DNA from: Bacillota bacterium
GTDB lineage: Bacteria; Bacillota; Clostridia; Acetivibrionales; DTU013
NCBI GenBank assembly: GCA_023418915.1
Contig: JAEZYU010000014.1
Coordinates: forward strand, 1-64,000
Length of the DNA: 64,000 nt
Direction: 5' to 3'
In this document: piece after piece, positions 27,794 through 36,890 of the stretch
Layout: every line of letters begins with the position of its first letter
Position numbering within the stretch: the first letter of the stretch is position 1
Notes under the pieces: generated by a model
Told to the model about the DNA's origin: nothing
What the model saw: the letters and a program-made list of their open reading frames with translations, nothing else
The model's database searches: none
Made by a program: the position numbers and the translations under genes

Positions 27794-28921
27794 ATGAAAC
27801 CAGTAGTTAAGCCGGTTGCCACACCGGCTGAGTTAAAGCAGTTCATCAAGCTTCCCTGGAAAATCTATAAAGGTGACAAGTGCTGGGTACCGCCTCTTAT
27901 CAGTGATATTAAGGCATCCCTTGACCCGGTCAGAAATCCGGCTCTCAATAAGATAATACATGCCCTTTTTCTTGCAACCCGGGACGGCAATCCGGTGGGA
28001 AGGATTTATGCAGGGATAGATACAAACCTCAATCAGAAAAAGAACATGAACATGGCATTTTTCTCAATGTTCGAATGCATAAATGATTACGAAACAGCCG
28101 AAACATTGCTTGATACTGCGGCAGCGTGGGCCAGGGAAAACGGAGCCGATTTTATATGCGGACCATGTGCCGTCACAGGCACTGACGGTGATGAAAACAA
28201 GGGACTGCTTATAGACTGTTTCGACAGGCCTGCGGCACTGATGAATTCATACAATCCATCGTATTATGTCGATCATCTGGAGCGTTACGGATTCACCAAG
28301 GATTATGACGTGTTCGCCTATTATATGGATCATGACACGTCCTTCAAAAAGGATCCTACCAAAGTGATTGAATATGCTCAAAAGCGGTATGGATTCAGAG
28401 TCGATACGCTGGATGTGAAAAGCCTCGAGAACGAGATCAAAGCCTTAAAGCATATAATGGATAAGGCAATGCCGGCTGAGTGGCCCGATCTTGTACCGCC
28501 GTCACTTGACGAGGTAAGGGATTTGGCAAAAAGGCTCGTGCCTCTGGCTGATCCCGAACTGATCCCGATCGCTCGCTGCGGAGATGAAGCAATCGGATTT
28601 GGAATAGCACTTCCTGATTACAATGAGGTGCTAAAGCATCTGAACGGCAGGATAACTCCTCTGGGTGCCGTCAAGTACCTGTGGTACAAACGGAAGATCA
28701 AGTTTGCAAGAGTGTTCGTCATGTTTGTGATCCCGGAATTCAGAAGCAAAGGCGTGTCCTTTGCCATCTATCATACGATATTCAAGAATGCGGCTAAAAA
28801 AGGTATTTGCTCCGGCGAGGCATCAACGATAGGCGAAACAAACCTACGCATGCGGGCGGACATAGAAGGTATGGGAGCCCGGCACTACAAAACCTACAGA
28901 ATATACAGAAAGGAACTCTGA
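27794..28921 (+). CDS. GNAT-like N-acyltransferase of unknown substrate
   Basis: A 375-residue protein from ATG 27794 after TGGAGG. The N-terminus (VATPAELKQFIKLPWKIYKG, then CWVPPL) is the hallmark of an uncharacterised bacterial family with a GNAT-type fold. FICGPCAVTGTDGDENKG in the middle and VMFVIPEFRSKGVSFAIYHT near the C-terminus resemble acetyl-CoA-binding segments. No membrane segment is present. The gene is alone on the plus strand, with a terminator that overlaps its stop codon. Substrate unknown. Confidence 0.75.
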   Translation: MKPVVKPVATPAELKQFIKLPWKIYKGDKCWVPPLISDIKASLDPVRNPALNKIIHALFLATRDGNPVGRIYAGIDTNLNQKKNMNMAFFSMFECINDYETAETLLDTAAAWARENGADFICGPCAVTGTDGDENKGLLIDCFDRPAALMNSYNPSYYVDHLERYGFTKDYDVFAYYMDHDTSFKKDPTKVIEYAQKRYGFRVDTLDVKSLENEIKALKHIMDKAMPAEWPDLVPPSLDEVRDLAKRLVPLADPELIPIARCGDEAIGFGIALPDYNEVLKHLNGRITPLGAVKYLWYKRKIKFARVFVMFVIPEFRSKGVSFAIYHTIFKNAAKKGICSGEASTIGETNLRMRADIEGMGARHYKTYRIYRKEL

Positions 28922-28940
28922 TCAGAGTTCCTTTTTATTA
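28913..28940 (+). terminator. Intrinsic terminator overlapping the stop of the acyltransferase gene
   Basis: GGAACTCT-GATC-AGAGTTCC followed by TTTTTATT. The left arm includes the last two codons of the gene. Confidence 0.88.
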
Positions 28941-29020
28941 CACATCCTAGAACCAACTATCTGCACTAATACATCTGTCCAGTGAATTCTACATTTGCAA
29001 AAAACCGCTCTTGCTTGTGG

Positions 29021-30214
29021 TTAAACATTAATTTCATTTTCCTCGAACTCCTTAAGCTCTTCTTCCTCAACGGCTGCCTCAATATATCCGCCCTTTTTGA
29101 CAGAGTACTTTATCCCCCTCCAGCTGACATACGGATTGCTGATGGAGAATATGAGGTAGAATGTGGCAAACAGGTCGAAGAACAACGGAGTTATCACGTC
29201 CGTGAGCATAATTTTGTTTTTTGTCAACACTCTCATCACCATGCCCTGTATTACTCTCAGCGTCATGAAAACAAATGAGAGATATACCACAAATGGATCC
29301 GAGAAAATGAATCCCAACAGGAATATGATCCAATACCAGAATATCATCAGTATGAAAGTGGGAAGCTCGACTGCGATATGCGCCTTTATCCCCACCCCTA
29401 TCCTTCTTGCGTAATTGAATGACTTTTCCTTGCCAAGCCTATGCACATGGCATTCAATGAAGGGTCCGAGCACAAGCTTATAACCCATTTTATACAGCGT
29501 ATTGCCAAGATGGAGATCCTCGAGCAGAGAACCTCCGAAGGCTTCAAGCCCGCCGATGTCAACAAGCAGCTTTTTCCTCATTGCAAATGCAGCTCCGGTA
29601 GCACCAAGGTCCATACCCAGCTTGGTGAGGAATGCCCAAATAAAGTCTGTTTCGCTGTTTTGCGTAAATGTGAAGAACCTGGTCCAGAAATCGGTACCGC
29701 CGATATTCACCTGACCGCAGGTCGTTATACCAACCTTTTCGTTCTTGAGAGGTCTTACCATTTTGAGTATAAAATCCTGCTTCACTCTGACATCGCTGTC
29801 ACCAAAAAGAAGGATGTCATACTTCGCCAGCTTCATACCGTTGACCATATTGGAGCTTTTACCGTTCAACCCAGCCATGACAGGATTCACAATGATCTGG
29901 CAGTCGACTGTCGGATGGTCCCCTATCACTGATCTGACCACAGGTAACGCCGGGTCGTCCTGATCCTGAAAGCTGAATATATGCTGCACAGGCCCGGTAT
30001 AATTCTGCCTGAACCAGGATTCAAGGTTCTTCTCCAATTCAAAATCAAGGTCCTTTATTGGATGTATAATAGAAACTCCCACATCTTCATCCTGCTCATC
30101 CGAAGGTATGATCAGATTTGTCCAGTTCATATGTAATCTGAAAAATATCAGCTGAATACACCAGAACAGTATAAAGAAAGCTCCTACTGCGATACTTATA
30201 TATAACAGCAGCAT
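29021..30214 (-). CDS. Membrane glycosyltransferase, GT2/GT21 (ceramide glucosyltransferase-like)
   Basis: A 397-residue protein after GGGGGAA. It has one N-terminal membrane helix (~1-24), a GT-A catalytic domain (~45-285), then three C-terminal helices. The nucleotide-sugar site includes LLFGDSDVRV (the DxD element), and LLEDLHLGNTLYKMG holds the general-base Asp. LNGKSSNMVNGMKLAKYD is typical of the HpnI/ceramide glucosyltransferase branch. It probably transfers a sugar to a membrane lipid. The C-terminal tail is acidic. It stands alone, so the acceptor cannot be told. Confidence 0.8.
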   Translation of the reverse strand: MLLLYISIAVGAFFILFWCIQLIFFRLHMNWTNLIIPSDEQDEDVGVSIIHPIKDLDFELEKNLESWFRQNYTGPVQHIFSFQDQDDPALPVVRSVIGDHPTVDCQIIVNPVMAGLNGKSSNMVNGMKLAKYDILLFGDSDVRVKQDFILKMVRPLKNEKVGITTCGQVNIGGTDFWTRFFTFTQNSETDFIWAFLTKLGMDLGATGAAFAMRKKLLVDIGGLEAFGGSLLEDLHLGNTLYKMGYKLVLGPFIECHVHRLGKEKSFNYARRIGVGIKAHIAVELPTFILMIFWYWIIFLLGFIFSDPFVVYLSFVFMTLRVIQGMVMRVLTKNKIMLTDVITPLFFDLFATFYLIFSISNPYVSWRGIKYSVKKGGYIEAAVEEEELKEFEENEINV

Positions 30215-30393
30215 GACTTTATTCCCCCATATTTATAGTATCTGACTGTATTGACAATCTCTGAAGTATAGTCTTTAAACATTATATAACTTATCCACCA
30301 ATAATACAAACAGTAATGTTCATAGTTAATTTACATATTATTCAAATTCCATGTCTTTCTTTATTTGGAATAGTAGTGTAATATTATGAAGCT

Positions 30394-30453
30394 GTCAGGT
30401 ATCTGACACGACACTTACTCGATAAATAAGTGTCTAAGTGTCGTGCCAGGCAC
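30394..30453. promoter_or_regulatory. Nested dyads upstream of the solute-binding protein gene
   Basis: GTCAG-GTAT-CTGAC (30394-30407) is followed by GACACTTA and TAAGTGTC arms (30410-30434) and then GTGTCGTGCCAGGCACC. The elements overlap and end 20 bases before the start codon. They could be an operator or an RNA hairpin in the leader. Similar GTGCCAGGCACC-type motifs recur between genes in other Firmicutes. Confidence 0.5.
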
Positions 30454-30472
30454 CAAAGAAGGAGGAAGTAAT

Positions 30473-32053
30473 ATGTATAAGGATAGTCAGTTTGGAAGCA
30501 GGCAGACAGTAAGTCGGACGAATATCAGGTTAATTGCCTCAATCCTCGCAGCAGCATTTTTTGTATTTATACTGACTGGCTGTAGCGGGACGACCGGAGA
30601 GGAAGATGACCTTTCTTTTTTAGAGGAATATGAACCAGCTGAGAAGCTTGAACATGCTGTAGTCAAGTTCCTCTTTCCAGGATCAGAACCGAAGAACTGG
30701 AAAAATGTCAAGGCAGAGCTGGATAAGCGCACCAGCAATGCGATTAATGTGTCTCTTGACTTCAAGTGGATCGAATTTAGTCAGTATCTGGAAACAGTAA
30801 AAACAATCGGCGCATCAAACGAGATATATGATGCTTTTATTGTATCAAAACCGGAGCCGTTTTATCCGGACTTTACAGCCCTTGCACGCGAGGGCAGGCT
30901 GAAGGACATTTCAGATATATTTCCTTCCAGTGCGCCTCTGCTGTTTTCGAAATACTCCAGTGAAGAGCTGAAATATGCAAGCGTGGACAACAAGCTCTAT
31001 GCCGTCCCTTCACTGTATCCCTGGGCACGTTGCGCATACCTTATAGTTGATGACACTCTTTTGAGGAAGTATAATTTGCCGGATATTACCGATTACGAAA
31101 ATTACGAATTATTTTTGAAGACAATAAAAGATAATGAACCGGATCTGACACCGGGAACCATAGCAAATAGGGTCAGCACAATAAATCTTTTTGCCAGGGC
31201 ATCGAGCTATGTAATAGCTGATGAATCGAAAAACCTTGTATACAAATGGGATGACCCTGAGATGAAGCTGATTCCTTGGGAAAAAACACCTGAGTTTTAT
31301 GAAATAATCAATTACGCAATCGACTGGTACAGGAAGGGATACCTTGTATATGAGCCCGAGCTTATGAAAACCGCTTCATTTATAGATGAAGGTCAGCTGA
31401 CCCCCCCGACAGAGGAAACGTCAACGATGACCTTCAGTTCATCAGATACGCAGAAAATAGAGCAATCCAATCCAATGAGAGCGTTTCACCTGTATCCCGA
31501 AATGCAGGTCCAGCGGGACAATCCGATGGGAGACTTCTACTACAACGGCTCCTTCGTATTCCCTGCCGCCTCTGGCAATACCGAAAGAGCGCTGCAATTT
31601 CTGGAATGGGTGCAGCACAGCAGGGAAAACTATTATCTTCTTATGCATGGCATCGAAGATGAGGATTACATATTGACCGATGGCATTCCAGCACTTCCTC
31701 AAGGCATGGATTTTTTCAGCAGTTCATACATGTACTGGGACGGCTGCTGGGCTTTCGAGAACCTGGAGTATGAACCTCAAGTGCCCGTATATGCTGAATC
31801 AGGAACTGAAATGACATTTGGAGAGTTTCTCGATAGGTATTCAAAATATCCCCCCCATGGCGCCTTCTACCCGAATTATGGAGCAATGCAACAGGGAGCA
31901 GATGAAAGAGCCAGGATCTTCAAAGAGTTCGAGTACAATCTCGGACATGGCAAGATACTGAATACAGCCGAAGTGGACGCATTCATAAAAAGACTTGATG
32001 AACTGGGCAGTGATGAGCTTGCCGCCGAGATACACGAGCAAATGATGAGGTGA
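30473..32053 (+). CDS. Orphan extracellular solute-binding lipoprotein (ABC sugar type)
   Basis: A 526-residue protein from ATG 30473 after AGAAGGAGGAAG. The signal peptide ends in the lipobox FILTGCSG. The mature part (VVKFLFPGSEPKNWKNVKAE, then TLLRKYNLPDITDYENYELF) resembles family 1 carbohydrate-binding proteins, with a long C-terminal lobe containing DFYYNGSFVFPAASGNTERA. No permease or ATPase gene is adjacent, so it must share a transporter encoded elsewhere or act as a sensor. A repeated copy of its 3' end follows the stop. It is the only plus-strand gene for several kilobases on either side. Confidence 0.85.
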   Translation: MYKDSQFGSRQTVSRTNIRLIASILAAAFFVFILTGCSGTTGEEDDLSFLEEYEPAEKLEHAVVKFLFPGSEPKNWKNVKAELDKRTSNAINVSLDFKWIEFSQYLETVKTIGASNEIYDAFIVSKPEPFYPDFTALAREGRLKDISDIFPSSAPLLFSKYSSEELKYASVDNKLYAVPSLYPWARCAYLIVDDTLLRKYNLPDITDYENYELFLKTIKDNEPDLTPGTIANRVSTINLFARASSYVIADESKNLVYKWDDPEMKLIPWEKTPEFYEIINYAIDWYRKGYLVYEPELMKTASFIDEGQLTPPTEETSTMTFSSSDTQKIEQSNPMRAFHLYPEMQVQRDNPMGDFYYNGSFVFPAASGNTERALQFLEWVQHSRENYYLLMHGIEDEDYILTDGIPALPQGMDFFSSSYMYWDGCWAFENLEYEPQVPVYAESGTEMTFGEFLDRYSKYPPHGAFYPNYGAMQQGADERARIFKEFEYNLGHGKILNTAEVDAFIKRLDELGSDELAAEIHEQMMR

Positions 32054-32123
32054 GCTTCCGCTGAGATACACAGGCAGATGATGAGGTGAGCTTGCCAAAG
32101 CTATACAGCAGCTGTTGCTGAGG
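32014..32123 (+). repeat. 37-bp tandem copies of the gene 3' end across the stop codon
   Basis: Unit 1 (32014-32050) is coding, TGAGCTTGCCGCCGAGATAC and the following 17 bases. Unit 2 (32051-32086) begins exactly at the TGA stop. Unit 3 (32087-32123) is more diverged. Periods are 36-37 bases, so this is duplication past the stop codon. A CGCCATTG-ATAT-CAATGGCG hairpin at about 32149-32168 follows. Confidence 0.75.
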
Positions 32124-32646
32124 TTAAGCCTGGCTTACCGCCGCTATGCGCCATTGATATTCAATGGCGGATTACATAAAGACTCATCATTTAATTATGG
32201 TCAAAAAGTTCGATATAGGCAGATTTGATGTCCAAATTACGGTATATATTGATGTTTTCGTGCGATAATAATACTATTCGCAAGATTATGTAGCCTTATC
32301 TCAGCCTATACTTGATTTTTTGTCCACTTAATTCAATTTGTAAGCTTTGTCCGTATGATAGTGTAAATTTTCAAATTTAAAGAAGAGACCATGCTTCTTC
32401 GTTCGGTTATCTCGATCAATGCTTAAATATTCGCCATAACAGTATTCACTTTCTATGCTCTGTCCGGATATAAGGCAATAGTAGGATATCCTCAGGAAGC
32501 ATTTAGGAATTCACCATCCTTCGCCTCACTGATGTGTGTAATGCGAATAAGAGGGGGTACTGCTTGCATGATACATAAAAAAGCACACGGAATTTTTAGC
32601 AGAAACGACGAAAGCCCGCTAAAATAGCGGGGTTTCGGATAAATCG
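32124..32646. other. Intergenic stretch with a possible gene relic
   Basis: About 520 bases. A minus-strand frame without a start codon (about 32506 down to the stop at 32330-32328) reads SIESEYCYGEYLSIDRDNRT, then KKHGLFFKFENLHYHTDKAY. It looks protein-like and may be the end of a decayed gene, whose family I do not recognise. A second frame (VPPLIRITHISEAKDGEFLN, then a stop near 32495) may belong to the same relic after a frameshift. A CCCGCTA-TTT-TAGCGGG hairpin (32615-32631) near the tRNA end could be a terminator on the minus strand. Confidence 0.35.
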
Positions 32647-32723
<77 letters not shown>

Positions 32724-32790
32724 ATATTCTGTTTTACAAGCAATTACGGGTGCCGTGCGAACGGTGCCGGATCTGCTGTGTTAAAAAAAG

Positions 32791-32864
32791 TGGAGCGGGT
32801 GATGGGAATCGAACCCACGCAATCAGCTTGGAAGGCTGATGTTCTACCATTGAACTACACCCGC
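32791..32864 (-). tRNA. tRNA-Gly (TCC)
   Basis: On the minus strand GCGGGTG pairs with CACCCGC, then T and CCA. The anticodon arm CAGC/GCTG with loop CTTCCAA gives anticodon TCC. The T arm contains GTTCGATTC. It is transcribed with tRNA-Arg. Confidence 0.95.
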
Positions 32865-33152
32865 AGGTATCGCCGTAACTTACCGACTTACATATTATAC
32901 AGTCGAGGTACGTGTTTGTCAATGCCATATAATTGGATTTTCAGGAACCCTTCATGACCTTTCAAGGATATTCATAAGGAGCACACAACCCTTCAATGGC
33001 TCTTCAGAAGATTTGTAAGTACTATGTACCATTTTCTAGGTATTGGTCACCCAGTTGTACTGTTATCACACTTCAGTTCAAAGAATAATCTTCTCTAGAT
33101 CGAAGTGTTATTAACTGGTAATCATTGATGTGGCCAAAAGATATATATAATT

Positions 33153-35057
33153 CTATTCTGCAAGATATTTTTCAACGAGTCTTACAATATCCTCAGCCGT
33201 AGTAAATGTCTCCGATTCATTCAATTTCTGCTCCAGCTCAGTGTCACGGACGAACTCTCCATCTCTCTGGAAATATATAATGGCAACAGGGAATGGGATC
33301 ATCCCGTCAGGCCCTACCCCTGTTATGTATTCGGCAATTACTATGATATCTTTAAACCCATCCGCATCAGCATCCAAAAACTCAATTGCTGCCAGATTCT
33401 CGAAAAACCATGGTATATCTGTCAACTCTGAAAGCTCACAGACAACATTACCAGCTTCGTTTGAAAGCAGCAGCTTCAGCCTCATAATACCGTCATCATC
33501 ATACTTGCCCGCAGTCAGCTTAACTTGTCCGCAGGTTTCGAATCGAATACTCCCCAGAGTCTTCAATACAACAAGATCAGTGCCAAAAAGCTCCTTCCAT
33601 ATCTCATTTTCACTTAGAATATTGTCCGTGATGTCCTGATACTTTATCTCAAATTCGGCATGGTCACCTATTGTATGCGGGACTGGTATAGATATACCTA
33701 ATGAATCCTCTGTAAAATAGCTGAATACATACGAATGACCAACAGTACCTATATTATCCATACGATCTGCTTCTCTAAAACTGCTGAGGATACTTTCAAT
33801 ATCCAATAATTCCAGCGCTTCAGCCTGGAAATCATTCTCCGCCTTAAATTTACCACTAATAAATGATCTGGCAAAAGCTTCATCGATTTTTACAATATCC
33901 TTCAGCCTGATCACTTCACCTGTCCTGATATTGATATTGGTGGTGTAAAACAGATTATGCGGGTGTGGGGCATTACTGATCTCGCCGAGTCCATAGTATT
34001 GGATGCTCAACACCGCCGGGCTCCTCATTGTAATCACATGTTTTATATTAACTTCAGCCGATTCCAGCCACCCATCCGGGTCGTCATAATATTTAAGTAC
34101 TTTCAGAGCCTCATTCTTAATATTTCCATTTATAGTCTTCAGGATATTCCCATTACTTAATCCGGATACCTGCGGATAATTAATATCGCATTTCAATTTG
34201 CCCTCAACCTGCGAGTAGTTCGACTCGGATACCTGATATGCATAGCCGTCCTGCAGGTCCTGCTGAACATCGCTATTGCCGATACCATTGCCGCCCTTTA
34301 TGCCATTGCTATTGCCGGTGTTATCATCGTCACCGCCGACTTCTCCGTCATTGCTGCTGTTGTCGGCTCCGATGTTACTGTTATCGCTGTCGTCGGTATC
34401 TTCATCGTTGATGTCATCGTCTGTACTGTCGTCATTATCTGCGTTGTCACCGCTGCTGTTGCTGCCCTTTGAACCTGTCTTCGAAGTGTCCTTTATATCA
34501 CCCGAACTGATTACATTGATCTTGGGCTCACTGACAAAGTGCTTTCCCAGCATCGTTCCAAGTATTCTTCTGAATTCGGGATAATTTCTGATCTTATTTT
34601 CCAGATCCCTGGTCATTTCCATTTCATACTCATTGGTGCCGTCAAACAGGTGCAGGCTGATATAGTATTTATCCTCACCCTTTTCCTTCACGAGCATTTC
34701 TTCAAAAGGAACTGTTTTTTCTTTTAACACGGGATTTTTGGCATCGCTGTAATCATAATAGCTGTAAGTAACTGTCTGATCAGTAAGCTCAACTACATCA
34801 TAGCTTTCTTCCATACCGATATTTACGTTGAACCTCATCAGCAGAACAGGATACTCACTGTCTGTTGACCCATCGATCAGGGTGTCCGGTTCACCATCGT
34901 TTTCTGGCTTGATGTTGCTTGATTCAGCCATATCCAATGTGTTTGCATCAGTGCTGTTGTTTTCAACGATTGAATCGCTTTGTCTAAAGAGTGTACATCC
35001 GGTCAGGTATACGACCATCGATATGCATATAATAATCAGCAAGTATTTTTTTATCAT
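33153..35057 (-). CDS. Lipoprotein with DUF4163/DUF3298-like domains and a long acidic linker
   Basis: A 634-residue protein after GAGGAGC. The signal peptide ends in the lipobox VVYLTGCTLF. Residues ~185-262 are an Asp/Asn/Ser/Gly linker (DDDINDEDTDDSDNSNIGAD) without regular fold. Residues ~270-475 resemble DUF4163 and DUF3298 (VEGKLKCDINYPQVSGLSNG, FYTTNINIRTGEVIRLKDIV, PVPHTIGDHAEFEIKYQDI), a pair found in RsiV-type anti-sigma factors and PdaC-type deacetylases. The last ~120 residues contain EFLDADADGFKDIIV, an FG-GAP-like calcium-type motif. No enzyme domain was seen. Probably a surface-exposed sensing or binding protein. Confidence 0.7.
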   Translation of the reverse strand: MIKKYLLIIICISMVVYLTGCTLFRQSDSIVENNSTDANTLDMAESSNIKPENDGEPDTLIDGSTDSEYPVLLMRFNVNIGMEESYDVVELTDQTVTYSYYDYSDAKNPVLKEKTVPFEEMLVKEKGEDKYYISLHLFDGTNEYEMEMTRDLENKIRNYPEFRRILGTMLGKHFVSEPKINVISSGDIKDTSKTGSKGSNSSGDNADNDDSTDDDINDEDTDDSDNSNIGADNSSNDGEVGGDDDNTGNSNGIKGGNGIGNSDVQQDLQDGYAYQVSESNYSQVEGKLKCDINYPQVSGLSNGNILKTINGNIKNEALKVLKYYDDPDGWLESAEVNIKHVITMRSPAVLSIQYYGLGEISNAPHPHNLFYTTNINIRTGEVIRLKDIVKIDEAFARSFISGKFKAENDFQAEALELLDIESILSSFREADRMDNIGTVGHSYVFSYFTEDSLGISIPVPHTIGDHAEFEIKYQDITDNILSENEIWKELFGTDLVVLKTLGSIRFETCGQVKLTAGKYDDDGIMRLKLLLSNEAGNVVCELSELTDIPWFFENLAAIEFLDADADGFKDIIVIAEYITGVGPDGMIPFPVAIIYFQRDGEFVRDTELEQKLNESETFTTAEDIVRLVEKYLAE

Positions 35058-35180
35058 ATTTTCTTGCTCCTCATGCTTTATGTAAATTTTGATAACCCAC
35101 GAAAATCATACCACAAGATGAAGGTTTCCTCAATCGACCATTTAGATTAGTTATATTTGTGCTCATATGGGTATTCATTA

Positions 35181-36125
35181 TTAATCAAAGAGGCCAAGCT
35201 GTCCTTCACAAGGCAGGATAAATGACCTCATATCCCGTATAGTTATCTTATCACCTGGTTCTGTATTACCAACAAGCATCGGTGAATCAGGATCATGTCT
35301 TAGCATATTGCTTCTGACCGATTCGTCGCTGAAATTTGCATAACAGTATCTGCACCCAAAACCGCAGGTGTTATATGCGCCTATGTCAACACTTTCAATA
35401 CATCTGCAGGCACTGCGCTGGTTTTTATCCTTTGGAGCCTTTATTGGCCGGCCTATGATCTTTGAAATCAGGTCTGCATCTATACAGCTTCCGTGCTCGA
35501 TGCCTGTATCGTCCGAATCGATGGTTTCGCAGCAGGAAAACATCCGTATACTATGTCTACAAGCTATCTCGTTCAGTCTTTTTGCTGTTTCTGTCATCAT
35601 ACTGTTGTCCGGATCCTTATAGCTTAAACCTTTCATATTGCGTTTAGTCTTCAGGTATTTATCGAAGAAGCTAATGGTACAGCGGTTGGTATAGCCGTCA
35701 AGGCAGCACGCCAAATGCTCGAAATGGTGCAAGTGGTATTCCATATCCATCACATCAGTTATTATGATGGGATCATAGCGCCACACTGTCCTTTCTTGGC
35801 CAATCAAGTCCGAAAGCTTTCGAAATGATCCGATTATCCTGTCAGAATCGGGCAGGTTCCTCTCAAGCGTTCTGCCGTATGCATTTAATGTGATCTGAAA
35901 ATAGTAGTGGTAGTCAGAAAGGAGATCAAGCTTGTCCAGCATAGCCGCAGGATCCTTTGTCCAGAAAACGATACAGTCGATAACGGACGGTGATAATACA
36001 ATACTGCTCACCTGATGCCGATTCATCGGATTGCGTACAAATATACTGCCCTCTTCAAGCCTTTTAAGAAACCATTTGGAATAAAAGGCCGGTATATCGG
36101 TCCTTCGGCTGGCACTCAATATCAT
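35181..36125 (-). CDS. DUF1848 radical-SAM-like protein
   Basis: A 314-residue protein. ATG 36125 was chosen because GAGGT precedes it and MILSASRRTDIPAFYSKWFL is the family start. SIVLSPSVIDCIVFWTKDPA and WRYDPIIITD are DUF1848 hallmarks. Near the C-terminus SVDIGAYNTCGFGCRYCYAN holds a C-x3-C-x2-C iron-sulfur motif of the radical SAM type, placed at the opposite end from normal radical SAM enzymes. The reaction is unknown. It is monocistronic. Confidence 0.85.
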   Translation of the reverse strand: MILSASRRTDIPAFYSKWFLKRLEEGSIFVRNPMNRHQVSSIVLSPSVIDCIVFWTKDPAAMLDKLDLLSDYHYYFQITLNAYGRTLERNLPDSDRIIGSFRKLSDLIGQERTVWRYDPIIITDVMDMEYHLHHFEHLACCLDGYTNRCTISFFDKYLKTKRNMKGLSYKDPDNSMMTETAKRLNEIACRHSIRMFSCCETIDSDDTGIEHGSCIDADLISKIIGRPIKAPKDKNQRSACRCIESVDIGAYNTCGFGCRYCYANFSDESVRSNMLRHDPDSPMLVGNTEPGDKITIRDMRSFILPCEGQLGLFD

Positions 36126-36313
36126 TTTGGATACCTCAATGCAAATGATAACAGTATAAGCATTACATATGCTCAATCTGCTGTCAATATAGAATCGAGT
36201 AATACAGAATCGAGCAGTGATAAAAAAACTGTTGTATGAGTACTTATCACAGCCCAACAATATGATAAACTGGATTATTGAAAAAATACTACATTACGGC
36301 GGAGGTATTCTAT

Positions 36314-36391
36314 ATGCCTTTCTACGATCTGAAATGCCGCTGCGGTGAAGTTTTCAACATCATATTCAAATTCGGCAAATCGTCGGTTTGA
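36314..36391 (+). pseudogene. FmdB-type zinc-ribbon protein, truncated
   Basis: A 25-codon frame after a strong GGAGG site: MPFYDLKCRCGEVFNIIFKF, then a stop five codons later. The first residues match the FmdB/zinc-ribbon family (MP-Y-x-C-x2-C-G), normally 50-100 residues. The second pair of Cys is missing, and one residue of the first knuckle is deleted. It overlaps the 3' end of the phosphoesterase gene on the other strand by 26 bases, so truncation may have accompanied that convergence. It could still be a tiny expressed peptide. Confidence 0.5.
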
Positions 36392-36845
36392 CCTTATCAT
36401 TTGCTATTTCAATGACTGCGTATGATTCATCAGAATCACCCCTGGGATCACTTGCGCTTCCCGGATTCAATATATAGAATTTATCCTTTTTTATCAGGTC
36501 CGGGATATGTGTATGTCCGAAGAGAAGTATATCAGCGTGTTGCTCTTCTGCTTTCCTGTACAGCTTCTCATAGTCCCATTTGACGGAATACCTGTGGCCA
36601 TGTGTAAGAAAAATCCTCTTTCCACATACCTTCAACAGCTTTTCGGCAGGCACATCGTCTATCATAAAATCACTGTTGCCATATATATATTCAATGGGGA
36701 TGTTCGGAAACATATCCGACAGCTTCTGAGCATCTCTGAAATAGTCGCCGAGATGAATGATCAGATCTACCCCCTTGTTTGCTTTGATAGCCTCTTCTGC
36801 TTTATTTATATCTCCGTGTGTATCACTGATGACCAAAATTTTCAT
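36366..36845 (-). CDS. YfcE/MJ0936-type metallophosphoesterase (YsnB-like)
   Basis: A 159-residue protein with the full metal-binding set: VISDTHGD, HLGDYFRDA, YGNSDFMIDD, LTHGHRYS and LLFGHTHIPD. These small enzymes cleave phosphodiesters in vitro; the natural substrate is unclear. It follows rdgB on the minus strand after 45 bases. B. subtilis has the matching order gerM-rph-ysnA-ysnB, where YsnA is RdgB and YsnB is this type. Confidence 0.9.
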   Translation of the reverse strand: MKILVISDTHGDINKAEEAIKANKGVDLIIHLGDYFRDAQKLSDMFPNIPIEYIYGNSDFMIDDVPAEKLLKVCGKRIFLTHGHRYSVKWDYEKLYRKAEEQHADILLFGHTHIPDLIKKDKFYILNPGSASDPRGDSDESYAVIEIANDKVKPTICRI

Positions 36846-36890
36846 GATTACTAAAACCCCCGCAAAGCATGCTGCTCATAACCGGTGCCC

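Noticed and set aside
34276..34584. Ser/Leu-rich plus-strand ORF
   Set aside because: It is the antisense reading of the Asp/Asn linker of the lipoprotein gene at 33153.
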